This document shows, one piece after another, positions 11,537 through 23,139 of a DNA stretch of 64,000 bases. The position numbers and the translations under genes were made by a program. Origin of the DNA: Byssothecium circinans. Lineage: Eukaryota; Ascomycota; Dothideomycetes; Pleosporales; Massarinaceae. How positions within the stretch are numbered: the first letter of the stretch is position 1; every line of letters starts with the position of its first letter. The notes beneath the pieces are model-generated. The model was not told the origin of the DNA, ran no database searches, and worked only from the letters and a program-made list of their open reading frames with translations. The DNA lies in assembly GCA_010015675.1 (NCBI GenBank), contig ML977050.1, positions 62,001 through 126,000 on the forward strand. The letters run 5' to 3'.

Positions 11537-12635
11537 TCACTCCGCACTCAGCTCCTGTCGTCTCCAAACCTCACACTTCCTCGCTCTTCGCGTAAGATCG
11601 CCTCCTGCCTGCAACACCGCCGTCAAGCCCTCCTCCCAACCCCGTTCAGCGCAAACATGAACTACCGTCCAATCATTGTTATCCGCTGCGTTCACATCCG
11701 CTCCCTGGATGATGAGCACCTTGAGAGTTTTCTCGTGTTGGCCTAGAGCTGCCCAGTGGATTGGCGTTCTTCCTAGATTATCCTTCGCATTGACTAACGC
11801 GCCGCGGGCGAGGAGTATGTTCGCAGCGTCTGCATGACCGGCCATGGCGGCCAGATGGAGGGGCGTGCGGCCGGAGGAGTCTTGTTCGTTGATTGGGAGA
11901 GATTGGTCGAGGAGGATTGAGACGATGGATGTTCGGCCACGAAAGGCAGCGATATGCAAGACTGGGAGGTGTCCGTCGTCGGAATTGGGCGAAGGTAAAT
12001 TGTCTGTTGCTGGCGGGGACATCATCGTGGCTACACCGGGCGATTGGAATGTCTCCATAACATTGGGAATCAAGTTGTGCGGAGCCTGCAAGTTGTGAAC
12101 AGTATCGAGGGAGGCGTTTGGGAGCAGTGGTGGGTTATGATGCGGATTATATTGCGGGAGGCTCGAAGACGCTTCCATCGCATCTTGTTGGATGGGCGGC
12201 GGCATGTGATTAGCCACCCCGTTTTGAAGAGTAGTGAAGAGCTGATCGAAGGAAAAGTCGAAGCTCCCGTAGGCAGTATTTGTCTGGCTATGTGGTGGAG
12301 TAGGCTGTTGGGCCGGCTGGTGAGGCTGGTGCTGCGGTGGATGCTGATAGCTCGGGACGAAGATTATCGGCGATGCTGCCAGTGCCTGGTTCACACGTTG
12401 TTGGTTTTTGCGGTCTATCACGCTGTCAGAGAAGATATTATACAGCAAAAGTATCTTGAAATCAAAGAGCCTTCTGCAATGTGGCTTTAAATGTGAAAGA
12501 AGACGAGAGGATGCGTTGATAATTGTCCGTCCGCTGCAGGTACTTACTTCGGAAGTTCCTTTGCGCGTGCCGATTCTGTACTCTTCTTCGCTCCAGGGGC
12601 TCAACAGGCATGGCCGTGGACTCGCTATCGTCCAT
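11537..12635 (-). CDS. bANK (basic region plus ankyrin repeats) transcription factor, TOXE-type
   Basis: The start ATG at 12635-12633 opens a short exon whose residues 15-29 form a bZIP-like basic region (ERRRVQNRHAQRNFR), with no leucine zipper after it. An intron follows. Either donor 12543 with acceptor 12423 (978 bases in all, 325 residues) or the stronger GTAAGT donor at 12547 with a later acceptor near 12383 keeps the frame; which is used is unclear. Then comes a His/Pro/Gln-rich linker and, from about residue 185, four ankyrin-like repeats (VLHIAAFRGRTSIVSILLD, TPLHLAAMAGHADAANILL, TPIHWAALGQHEKTLKVLI, TVVHVCAERGWEEGL). The basic-plus-ankyrin layout is that of the regulator family named after TOXE of the HC-toxin locus, often found in fungal biosynthetic clusters. 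It is a good candidate for the cluster's pathway-specific activator; this is inferred from family and position. Confidence 0.82.
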
Positions 12636-13454
12636 TATGGTGCAGAGAAATGCTGATAATCGAAGAGGTCGAGGCGGGGAGCTAGGACTGTAGTGCTCAG
12701 CCTAGCCAGTCGGTGGCGGTGTCATTTGTAGTGCTACGAGGCGCTGAGCGGACGGCCGTACTTGCTGACGATGATGCTATCGTATTGCAGCTGCATATGT
12801 CTGCCTGTCTTTACCTAAAATGCTGGGGCGTGCTGCTTGAATATACGAGGTACGAGGTGATGAGATAAGGTGCAGAGGTGATGTTACTAAGTGCAGTTAA
12901 CCCGACTACCGAGGGTCACCCCGAAACGCCCGCCACGGCGAAACCCCCGATTCCCAAAGTATAGTATTGAGCCCACAAGAGGTACGTAAGAGTTAGTAAG
13001 TACAGAAGAGAGAGATATTATTAGTTGCTTTAACTTTTGTGTGGATGCTTAAGCTAGCGAAAATAAGCGAGCTTTTAGCGTGGTTTTGTCAGCTGCATCC
13101 ATCCACAGGCTACAACGCATCGCAGTCCGCGGGATACCGCCCCCGGTATAGCTAGAGTTGGGTTATCTCCCCACCCACAATACAGCCAATCATATGCGTG
13201 TACTGTCTCAAGGAATGCCCATATCTGGAAAGTGCATACACTCGAGAAATGTTCTGTACAGTAGTTGCAAGCTTTCACGCTTGTTGATTCAGCAGAGGGT
13301 AAAGAACAACCTGGTAATAGTACCGTTGCTGCTATAGTAGGTGCGATGCCAAACCCCCAACACCGTTCGCCTGATATCGATGCGTCTGAGCCAATGGGCT
13401 GTGGTCCCCATCACCATCCTTGAAACACCAACAGCGAACACGAGCTATCCTTGC
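12636..13454. other. Intergenic region
   Basis: Upstream of the bANK gene and downstream of the first P450. It contains a purine-rich stretch around 12960-13020. No coding signal or clear repeat was found. Confidence 0.4.
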
Positions 13455-15330
13455 TCACACCGGGATACCAGGCCGGACTTTGACTTGAACGCCCTTGCTG
13501 CCTTTTGTGGGGAACGGAACCAGGCAGTCATATCTCACCTTGATGTCTTTATCGTAAGTAGTGTCGTAGAGCGCAAGTGTAGGCGACGTCTGAGTATCCG
13601 TACCATCATACAGGTCATAACGTCGAACGATACCACCTAGCAATACATACAGTTCGGAGTAAGCCAGGTTGATCCCCAGGCAGATCCGTGTACCCTTCGA
13701 GAAACTGATGAGGTGTCTGTCGAGACGTGGATTCTCTATCCATCGCTCGGGGCGGAACGTTTCCGGGTCTTCCCAATAGGCTGCATTCAGGTTGCATGAT
13801 GTAGCATCCATGGCCACCGGAGTTCCGGCAGGAATGGTCCACTGTTTCTTGGTCGTCTGGTCTACGTATATCATAGATTGCTCCGTGGCGACACGTGACT
13901 GACGAACTAGAGCGCCAGGATGCAAGCGAATCCCTTCCTGTATGACAGCTGTCAAATAAGGCAGCTGCTCAAGACGGGCAGAGCTCAGAGGTGCATCAGG
14001 GTCGGGAATTGCTTGGACGAGCTCGGCCTTCAGCTTTCTGTACACGTCGGGATTCGCTAAAATCCGATATGTCAAGCATGATAGCGTGTAGGCTTTCTCA
14101 GGTCAGCCAACGGCGGTATCCCATAGTTCAAAGCAAATCAGCCTACCTGTAGTATCCTGCCCTGCGAGTACGAGAAGTTGAGCTTCTTGGCGAAGTCTGG
14201 CTGTGGATTTCTCAGAGGGAGGCAAATCGGCTTGGAGTAATCCGTGAAATACAGATTCATACCCCTCTCTTTTTGGCTCTGCACGGATCGCTTCGATTTG
14301 ATCAATCCATTTCTGACGGTAGATTAGCATCGCCCACAATACCCGCTGAGTGATCAGTAGATCGAGGTCACCCACTGCATGCATTGACCACAGACTCTGT
14401 AGTCCTGGATATACCCATCCCATCACTGATGCTGGTATTCTGTCCATTAAGGGTCCCAACCAAGAGATATAGGTCATCTTATAGCCCATGTGGAGGTGAT
14501 CATCGACGGCCTCGAAGTAAACAGCATTGTAATCGGGCATATCCATATACTTGGTACTTTCTCCGAAAGAGAAATAGGTGATGATATCGCATGTCGCGGC
14601 TTTGAAGGCCAAGCTCGCATGCCATGGGGTCCCGGATCGTGCAGCGTCATCAAGTCGCTTCAAGATAGCGTTCAGGCTGTCGATGACGACAGGGTCCAAT
14701 TTTCGAACATTCTGCTTGGAGAAGTATGGATTGACTGCTGCGCGGCGCTTGCGATGAAGATCGTGAGGCTCAGTGGCAACCAGTGAGTCCGGAACTAGGC
14801 CAGTCAGTCATGCTGCGCGCTTTGCAATTGCACGATACTCACGCAGCACCGCGCGTCCTTGCCATTTGAACTTGTCTCGTTTCTTGTTGCTGCCTGCATA
14901 TAGCACGTCGATGAAGGCAGGGTCGTTGATGTGTAATTCGTGAGGATTGATGCGAACTACTGGGCCTGCAATAGAAGGTATTGTCAGAAGAAATAGCCAT
15001 GCCAAATTGATCATGCGACTGTCTTTACCATATTTGTCGTGAAGCTTGTTCAGATGCTTGAAGAATTGGCCATATTGCACAATATCGAAATACGCCTGAT
15101 AGCCTGTAGTGAACGCAGCCAATTTTGGTCCTGGGAACTGCGCGATAGGAGACAGGAATACTGTGGTTCTCAGAGTCAGATACCATTTATAAACGGCATG
15201 ATGGATACATACCTCGGTATATACCAAGTGCGAACCAGTATAAGGCATACACGGTAAGCAGGACTCCGCCGAGGGGGGCTAAATGCTTAACAGCACCGAG
15301 TATGTCGTTGGTGATCTTGTAATTGTCCAT
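13455..15330 (-). CDS. Cytochrome P450 monooxygenase (first of a paralogous pair)
   Basis: Six exons: 15330-15213, 15160-15029, 14965-14843, 14794-14376, 14312-14147, 14092-13455. They sum to 1596 bases, 531 residues, all junctions in frame. An N-terminal hydrophobic segment (residues ~20-37) would anchor it in the ER membrane, followed by the proline hinge FPGPKLA. The I-helix reads LAGQDTT, the K-helix ExxR is EGIR, the PERF-like motif is FRPERW, and the heme loop is FSKGTRICLG with the cysteine ligand. This is a normal length for a fungal P450. It is similar along its length, including intron positions, to the P450 at 26587-28635 (both share GPVVRINPHE, ERWIENPRLD and YDGTD near the end). 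It shares an upstream region with the divergent SDR gene. It probably hydroxylates or otherwise oxidises a cluster intermediate; the substrate is unknown. Confidence 0.92.
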
Positions 15331-15912
15331 GGTGATTTAGTTGGATCGCTGTTGTCTTGCCATGCTGTGCACCGGGACATCTTCAATATTATATTGCAAC
15401 AGAATGGATCACAGCCATTGCGAGCGAGACAGAGCTGGTCGAAAGCACAGCCTGCAGTATCGTGAGCAGCCATGTCATACAGCTTGACAGCCTTGCGCCG
15501 CAATCATGCATTGCTTTGAGAACAATGCCACTCACTGATGCTCTCTGCTGCATCGAGACGGACCAAAGGTGGACTTCGAGATGTCCCACCCTATTGGCCG
15601 ACCTGGCGGTAATCCGGGAACAGGGATGTCAGCAGCTAGCCTTTTTGGGACACTTCGATGTCAGCGCCCATTGTCAACCATGCTGAGCTCACATTCGCCT
15701 GCACAGCAGAGCGTATGAATGATTCGAGCAAGATGTTCGCAATACAGGCAATTGCAACAATGCGGCGCAGGCGTGCAGCAATCGTCACTTGTCGGGTCCA
15801 TCCAGGCAGATGGTTTCTTTGTTGGTAAGCAGTGATGAACCTTGATCCAAGCCCTTAAAGTGTCTTTTTCCCACCTTTTGTCAATTCTCTTCGAGGGACA
15901 AACATTGCAATC
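15331..15912. promoter_or_regulatory. Bidirectional promoter region between P450 and SDR genes
   Basis: 582 bases between two divergent start codons. The stretch just before the SDR start is pyrimidine-rich (TGTCTTTTTCCCACC near 15860-15875), as is common near fungal transcription starts. No specific binding site can be named from the sequence. Confidence 0.5.
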
Positions 15913-16752
15913 ATGGCTTCAAAGACTACTGTTCTCATTACCGGTGCTAGTCGAGGTGCGCAAATTCCCATGAAATGACGACGCACATGGTCCTAACGCG
16001 CGGAGCAGGTCTGGGCTACGGCCTCGCAGAAAAATTCCTCGCGCGCCCCAACCACATCGTCATCGGTGCTGTGCGCAACCCCAGCACAGCAACTGCGCTG
16101 AAAGCGCTTCCCACTGGCGAAGGCAGCTCGTTGATCATTGTCAAAATCGATAGCGTCTCCGAAACCGACCCTGCTACAGCCATCGAGGATATCAAGAGCC
16201 AAGGAATTACCGCTCTGGATATCGTTGTTGCGAATGCAGGTATCTCCCAAATCTTCCCACAGGTTCACGAAGTCGAAATTCCCGACCTGCTCGAGCACCT
16301 TAAGGTCAACGTATTTGGCGTCATCCTGCTCTTCAAGGCTGTACGCCCACTGCTTCTGGCAGCCAAGCAACCAAAGTTCGTAACGCTCGGAACGTCGGCG
16401 GCTAGCCTGACCGAGATGGCAACCCGAAACTTCCCGAACTCTGTCTACGGGACATCAAAGGCGGCGCTCAATTACATCACTCTCAAAACACATTTCGAGA
16501 ATCCTACATTGACTGCTTTTCCATTGGATCCTGGGTAAGTACGTTTCGAAATTGGTGGTTCGCGCGCTGACTGAAGACAGCTGGGTGCAAACTGATATGG
16601 GAAACACTGGAGCTCGAGGTTTTGGTTTGGAGAAGGCCGAGGTCGAGGTCGATGTCAGCGTCGCAGGAATGATCAAGGTGATCGATGCTGCAAACAGAGA
16701 TGACACGTCGGGCAAGTTCATGTTCTACGACGGAACCTCAAAGCCGTGGTGA
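15913..16752 (+). CDS. Short-chain dehydrogenase/reductase (NAD(P)H-dependent)
   Basis: Three exons: 15913-15955, 16009-16534, 16581-16752, giving 741 bases and 246 residues. The N-terminus carries the cofactor motif TGASRGLGYGLA, split by the first intron inside the glycine loop. NAG is at the expected place (VVANAGIS), the catalytic serine region is TLGTSAAS, and the active-site Tyr/Lys is in YGTSKAA. The length and motifs fit a classical SDR of the type that includes norsolorinic acid ketoreductase and sniffer-like carbonyl reductases. It is cytosolic by absence of signal or membrane segments. In this cluster it most likely reduces a ketone, or oxidises an alcohol made by a P450. The divergent arrangement with the P450 suggests coordinated expression. 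Confidence 0.92.
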
Positions 16753-17334
16753 AGGAGGGCGGGCGTTTAGATGCTAGACTGCGAAAAGGAGCTTTCACAT
16801 GTCACAATGATCTTTCTAGTGAGCTTCAACTCGGTCAGTGTATGATATCAAAACTGTTCCGTCTTTTTTTGGAAGATGTACATCTCGCTACCATCACAAT
16901 GGTGCCTTGTCTGTAGTCCTGCCTCATTGCCTGCGTGATGAGGTCGACAAGTCGAACGGCACACCTGTGCTGCTGGCGAGTCCCAGAGGCTCGCTGGTAA
17001 TAAGAAAGCTTCCAAAAAGAAGCATAGTGATGATTCAGTATGGAAGAGACGGACTCTGTGCCATGGGGGGTGAGGAGTAAGGTGAACGCGATTACGGATG
17101 GGGTTTCGACCCTGAAAATCCGTGACGCGTTGATTAGTCAGCGAACATTTTGCAAGCTGTTTTTGCTGCAGAGAGAGGCACAAACTTCCTTTCATCATTG
17201 TCTGTCGCGTGGTTGATACAATCATCATGAGAATACGCGACGCGAGAGTAGAAAGCCCGTTCGGAAATATAGTATGCTTTAAAAGAATGTCTACGCTATC
17301 TATGCAGAAAAAACGCGTCTGGTCTAAGATCACA
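16753..17334. other. Intergenic region between convergent genes
   Basis: Holds the 3' ends of the SDR (plus) and FAD oxidoreductase (minus) genes. A 180-codon minus-strand frame crosses it and overlaps the oxidoreductase 3' end in another frame, but it has no motifs and looks like chance. Confidence 0.45.
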
Positions 17335-19172
17335 TCACGCCCGGCACAGTCTGCCGTCGCCAGCGACTTTCCAAACATCGTTACCCACACTTGCTATCGC
17401 GTAGAATAGATCATTCGGATCGTACTTTTTCTTGATAGCGAGAAGTTGAGGGTAGTTGGCACCGAAGTAATCGACTTTCCAGTTGGGGTTGTTGAAGTCG
17501 CCCTCATTAATGTACGTTCCACCTCCAGGAGTCAGGCGCTCAAGCTGTGGCACTTTGTCGTATGTCATTTGGTGCTCATAGTCTTGTAGGTCCGCTAGTG
17601 GTGATGCTGGATCCCAGACACGAACAATGTTGAGGAAGACGAGATTGTCGCGCCACGCCGGCAACACAGCATTGTCGCCAGGCCGGTTGCCCACTCGCGC
17701 GTGAGTTGTATTGGCGGCAACACCATTCAGGGTCCAGTCCGGATCCGAAGTGATGTTCCGTAATGCTGCCGTCAGTGCCGAGTTGTTGTTCTCGACAACG
17801 GAATAAGGTACTAAGCGGCCTCCGATGATCTCGTTGATCTGGTAGGTTCCGAAAGGCAGAGCCGGAGTGTATCGGGAGTAATGACCATAGTATGTCGGAT
17901 CGTCGGTGATGACGGGAGTATATGAGATGCCGTTCGCACTCAGGTAGTCGGTGATGGGCGCAAGCAAAGCGGTAACATCTTCGGCCGTGTGGCCAACCCA
18001 CGTCAAGAAGTTGATGTAGAAGCTCGCGTTTGTGAGAGTGTAGACCATCTCCACTCCCTTGTTCTCGACCAAAGCCGGTAAGTGCTCGTTGAATTTCTCG
18101 ACTGCGCCCCAGTACTTGTCGGCAGGGATACCCTCCGATGTGAATTGCAGTGTCCCACCACCGACAAGGCCGTCGGGGTGTGCTTTAGTCGTTAGGGACA
18201 GGACGACCGCGTACGTACCGCCACCTCCGCCGCTCAATGCCCAGTATAGATCGGAGTTCTGTTCTTTCGACGCAACCAGATGCTTTCCTTCGGCAGTGAC
18301 GACCTCCCATTCGAGGGTATTGTCGGCAGCAAGACCATACTCTCCATTCAAAGGGCCGTGGCCAGCACCCTGTGTATAGCCTCCAACGAGACCTACTGTT
18401 GGACAGAAGCCGCCCATGGTGCGCAGTCCATTAGCAGCAGCGGCAGCGTATGCTTCGAAAGCTTGAACGCCCGCACCCATCTTGATTGCGCGGCCATTGT
18501 ACGAGTCGCTTCTATAGTCGAGAAACTCGATGCCCTTGAGATTGTGGGTCCACAGCAGCAGGGAACCCTTACCGCTGGAACGTCCAAGGAAACTGTGAGA
18601 CTTCTATCAGCACGACAGCACATTTGCGAATCGTGTAAAAGGGTCAACATACTCATGGCCAGTATTCTTGATCACCAAGCGAATGTTCTTCTCCTGTGCG
18701 AACTTGACCCCGGCCGCTACATCGTCTGCGTTAGTAACGTTGATCGAGTACTCCGCAATGTTGCCGTTCACGCATCCTCCGTCTTGACTGAAAGGGCTGC
18801 ACGAGTTGTTGAGCCAGTAAGGATTCTGGATGGACGCTGGGTCTTGAAAGCTTCAGTGGTATTAGCAAAGAGCGCGGGAAGAAGCGAGGCTGACACTCAC
18901 TGTGGCTCCGGCTTGGTCCAGGTTGCCTGGATGCTACGACACTCGACATCGTCGTACAAAGCACCGTGACACTGCGCCGCCAATGGTACAGTTGCTATAA
19001 GCCGGCCGTCCACTGAAGCATTAAGCTGCGCCCAGTCTTCCGGACCTGGCCAGCTCAGATCTCCCGGTAGGTTCCTGCACGTCGAGTTCCATGTCGAATT
19101 CCATAGCTCTGCAGATGCCAAGGAGATGGTGCACAAGGCCGCTGCCGCGTAACGATGCACTTTCAAAGGCAT
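17335..19172 (-). CDS. Secreted FAD-linked oxidoreductase (berberine-bridge-enzyme-like)
   Basis: Three exons: 19172-18901, 18850-18653, 18592-17335; 1728 bases, 575 residues. The first ~21 residues (MPLKVHRYAAAALCTISLASA) look like a cleavable signal peptide, and several N-glycosylation sequons follow, so the protein probably enters the secretory path. The FAD-binding (PCMH/BBE) fold is marked by VINVTNADDVAAGVKFA-like sequence, then IRLVIKNTGHD with the histidine that commonly binds FAD covalently, then GRSSGKGSLLLW and GGFCPTVGLVGGYTQGAGHG. The C-terminal BBE segment reads YFGANYPQLLAIKKKYDPNDLFY. It lacks a clear second (Cys) flavin anchor at the usual C-x-x-V-G position (CPTVG is present and could serve). 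It would oxidise or cyclise a pathway intermediate. Confidence 0.92.
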
Positions 19173-20562
19173 TTCGTACCAACAAAAAATGCAATAAACA
19201 AACCCAATGTTGCCAACTTCGGTCGCGACAATCGCCTTCGAACATCTCCACCCTGACGCTCTTTCGAGCACACTTTATACGCGCCATGCGTACACGGGCC
19301 CTGATTAGTGAGGGCGCGAGGATGCGAAAGTGGGTTTGAGGCGCTCTGTTCTCGAAGACGGCTGACGACAATAGTATCTCACGAGAGCTCGTATTATCGT
19401 GAAACTGAGAGCTGGCGTACGCAGGAGCTCGCGTGGCGTTCGCGTGGCGTTTCTTGTGGCTGGTTGTATCCACTGTCAGCGGGTCTGAGCACACTGAAAA
19501 GAAAGCCTCATCAACCTGAAAAGGCAAAGTCTTCATTGGAAAAAATTTCGAGCCCCCAAACGTTTGTGTGGGACAGCCCAGAGGTTGGCCTACCAACACG
19601 GAATGGATGAGTCAAAGGATTTGTCGCCGGTCAGAGCAGGCGAACGGAATGCACTATCGGGACCCCCCGTGCCTGCACGGTGAGCAGGTGTCTCCACTGC
19701 AAGATCAGAAGCTTTCAGCTATCATCCAGCGTGGGGGTCTCATATAATATTATAATATTATAAAGCGACCGACAGATGAAGCCAACCATGTCGTGACAGG
19801 GATGTCCTGCTGCTGTGGCGTTCTGCAGGAACCGTAAGCGGGTGCGGCGTCTCCCGTAGTGGCCGGTGTATCCGCGAGTAGTTCGACCGGACCGAGACAC
19901 GGCAAGCCACGTGGGCAGGGATGTCATCATATCGAAATTTGCTTACCGTGCAGTTTAGACGCCTGTTCCAATGCGGATAAGATACGCTTCGTGCTTCCCA
20001 CCGCACCGATCGCAAGTACGCTGCATCGATCGAGGACCCATGCGGCTGTAGTCGAAGATAAGCATCCCGAAGGAATTCGCACAAGGCGGCTATCCGTCAT
20101 AGTGTGTGAGCCTTCAGGTAGACAAAGAACATGCTATTGATGTGTAAGACACTGAAGGGCTGACCCGCAATCGGAAGAAGGTTGATAGGATAAAGAGAGT
20201 TTTGGATTGCTATGTAAAAAGAACGAATAAAGGAACAGTTTAACACTGTTAAAAGAACGGTTCGATACTGTATCGTACAATGAAGAACTGAAAACTGATG
20301 GTATTACATGGTAGGATGATGATGATGATGATCGAGAGCAGCTCGGGTAAAAACCAATGGCTCAGGCTGATCACATGACTGTGGGCGCATCCTTACACCA
20401 CACTATCTTACATATTCTGCAAAAGTCCATGTACACAAGGCTTCACCAGGTGACGGCAAACATGATGGCCAACCTATTGTCCACTGTCATTGCACCACCA
20501 TGTTCTATAGACTGATACCCGGCGGATAAACAGTAATCGTTGTGGCATCAATGCAGCAACTG
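19173..20562. other. Intergenic region
   Basis: 1.4 kb between two minus-strand genes; it should contain the oxidoreductase promoter and the MFS gene 3' end. It includes an ATAAT-rich run near 19741-19763 and a GATGAT microsatellite near 20313-20333. Open frames are motif-less. Confidence 0.45.
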
Positions 20563-22353
20563 TCACACCGCCATGGCCGTCCCACCTCTGTTCATCCCCG
20601 TTTTGATGCTCTTGATCTTCGGTACGAAGGCACATAGAAACGTAAGGCCTCCCAGAGCAGTAGCCGCCGCCCAGGCTGCTTTCAACCCAGCCATGTATGC
20701 TCTCAATATACCAGGCAAGTCTTCTGCAGAGAAGGCTTCCCGCAGCTGGGATGCGCCTACTGCGATGACACTAGCAGGGTCGATCGTGGGCGCGAAGTCG
20801 GGTAGCCTCTTCAGCAGGACGTTCGTGAATATGCTTTGGGCTAGAGACACCGAAATTGCACCGGACACCAGTTGATAGACTAGTTTCGAGATTAGCTCTG
20901 ATGTATTGTAGCTGTAGAGTGTAATCCACCTACATAAGACGAGTGCCGTGGTAATCGCGATGTCCTCGGGTTCAGAAGTGGCAATGGCCGTGATGAGCGG
21001 TATCTGACTGCATATACCGTTGCCGGCACCAACGAGGATCTGATATCCAATGTATTTGCCGGCGGGTGTGCCAATGTCGAGCGTGTAGGTGAGGCCGGAG
21101 CCAATAGTGAGCAATACACCACCTATGATGAGCAATGGTGTGAAGTAGCCGATCCATGTTATGGTTGCAGAACTGACAAGTAGCGCAATGGACATGGCGA
21201 GTATCAATGGCAGGCTTCGGAAACCACTGGAGGAAGGTGATGCGCCGCCGATTGATTGGAAATAGATTGGCAAGTAATACATCATCAGGAAGACGGTGCC
21301 ATTGCAACTACATTAGATCAGCTGGAGCCTAATGATATTGCAGGGAAAGTACTGGACTGACAAGACGATGAAGGCGCAGAGACCGGCGATTGTGCGTCTC
21401 TTCATGATACGACCCACGAGCTGAGCTCTGTCGCCTTGCAGCCATTGATCGAATCCGAACAACACGGCAAGCACGACGAAACCGACGAGTAGGCCGATGA
21501 CGACGGACGAATTCCATGGACGACGAACTCCACCTTCTTCTAGTGCAAGCATGTAACATACCAGCGACGAAAGTACCAGCACGGTGCCGTGGAAGTCCAT
21601 CTGCAAAAGCTTCTCCCTCAGAGACGCTTTCGCAGGTGCCATGGTACTTGGTACCTTGAAGAAGAAGAGCACCACGGCAAGCGAAGCGCCACCGATAGGC
21701 AAATTGATCCAAAAACACCAACGCCAGGATAGCTTCTCGGTGAAGACACCTCCAAGAAGCGGCCCGGCAACGCTTGCAATGCTGAAGTCCATTCCGACCA
21801 GTGCGAGATACATAGCAACCTGCGCAGGTGGAACGATGCAAGCGATGATCGTATACACGCCGTTGGTTACTCCAGCAGCTCCCACGCCGGTGAGAGCGCG
21901 CCCGATGATCAACGCCATGCTGGTCGGCGCAAGAGCACATACCAGTGACCCAACAGAAAATATGACGACTGACGTGAAGAAGGCATACTTCATGTTGAAG
22001 TACTTGAAAACCTTACCCCACGCAGACTGAAAGGCCGCAAACGTGAGAAAGTATCCAGAGCCATACCAGCCAACGTCGCGGATGGTCTGGTAGTCGTCGG
22101 TGATGCGTGGAATCGCGGTCGCAACGATCGTGAGGTCCAAAGCAATGAGGAACTCGCCGAGGAGCAATGCTATCACAATCATCCAGCGCGCAAAGGGCGG
22201 AGGATATTGCATTGGACGAATAGCATTTGACCGCAAACTTTCTGCGCTGGTGGAAGCGAAAGCCGCAGATGACTGAACCGGATCATCGTGATCTCTTGGC
22301 AGTGAAGGCAACGTCGGCGACGGTGTCAATGTCTTCTCGGTTTCGGAACTCAT
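20563..22353 (-). CDS. MFS drug/toxin exporter (DHA2-like, 14 membrane segments)
   Basis: Three exons: 22353-21362, 21307-20934, 20879-20563; 1683 bases, 560 residues. After a ~55-residue hydrophilic N-terminus, membrane segments begin at WMIVIALLLGEFLIALDLTI. The motif LDLTIVATAIPRI (motif D1-like), GRALTGVGAAGV and SVAGPLLGGVFTEKLSWRWCFWINLP (motif C then the conserved W-R-W-F-IN-P) identify the 14-segment drug:H+ antiporter family that includes fungal toxin pumps such as TOXA and AflT. The second intron is confirmed because splicing restores ALVLF followed by YQLVSGAISVSLAQSIF. It most likely exports the cluster's product across the plasma membrane and may give self-protection. A conserved 60-base element lies about 710 bases upstream. 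Confidence 0.93.
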
Positions 22354-23139
22354 CTCGAAGGCGTGATGGCTGGGTGTGAGGTTCTACTGAACGGCCGACT
22401 TGGAGGTGAAAGTGAAGAGGATACCACGCTACCGTCAATGGCGGCGCGGTTACCGATCACTGGTATGTGGCTAATGAGGCGTGAACGATACGGCGTGGAG
22501 TGTACGAGTCAGTGAACAATAAAAAAGCGGAGGAGCGTAATGACAAGCGTAAGCATGCATATGGGATCAGGAACAGGCCGATCTCTGACAATATCGATTG
22601 GTCAGCTAGAGACAGCTGGGAACCAGCTCGATTTGGCAAGGAATGCTCGGTGACCAGCTTCCGGATACGCTCTCTCGCGTTCGACGAAAGCAGTCTCCTC
22701 ACGTGAAGCTATTTAGATCAGCGACGCGTTGTACAGTAGCAGTAAGAGACCTTACCTTCAGGAATCTGTGTAATCACCAGATCCATCCACCTAAGCAACT
22801 TCCCAGGAGTTCTTCCTTAGTCGCTAGAAGAAGAAGCCACAGGTTTTTAAAGCAGCTATCCTCAGGATGAAGGATAGGGATAGCTTGAGGATTCTTACCC
22901 ACATCAAAAAGGGAAGTATAGAGATCAGAGTATGCAAGGGTATGGATGAAGAAGGAAGATGGGTGAGAGAACAGTAAGGCTTGAATTTATACGGTGCGAC
23001 CTTGACCGAGCATGTGACTATAGCACAGGCCTAGAGAATTCAACCCGTGTGAAGCCAGATATAAGTAATAACCGCTACAAACTTGGCCCTCGTGGCCCTC
23101 CATCCAACTCGCGATGGCCGCAACTCTAGCAAGGAATGC
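22354..23139. promoter_or_regulatory. Upstream region of MFS gene and 3' flank of second P450
   Basis: Contains one arm of a ~60-base repeat (23064-23126), whose other arm lies upstream of the alpha/beta hydrolase. It also has pyrimidine- and purine-rich segments. No coding signal. Confidence 0.45.
23064..23126 (-). repeat. Conserved ~60-base element, arm A
   Basis: The strand beginning AGTAATAACCGCTACAAACT and ending GATGGCCGCAACTC matches the reverse complement of 25295-25237. I count two substitutions and one 4-base insertion. It lies upstream of the MFS gene and, relative to that gene, has the same orientation as arm B has to the hydrolase gene. Confidence 0.85.

Noticed and set aside
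16848..17390. 180-codon minus-strand frame between the SDR and the FAD oxidoreductase
   Set aside because: It overlaps the oxidoreductase 3' end in another frame and has no domain motif; most likely a chance frame.
20313..20333. GATGAT microsatellite
   Set aside because: A short simple repeat with no gene or element context.
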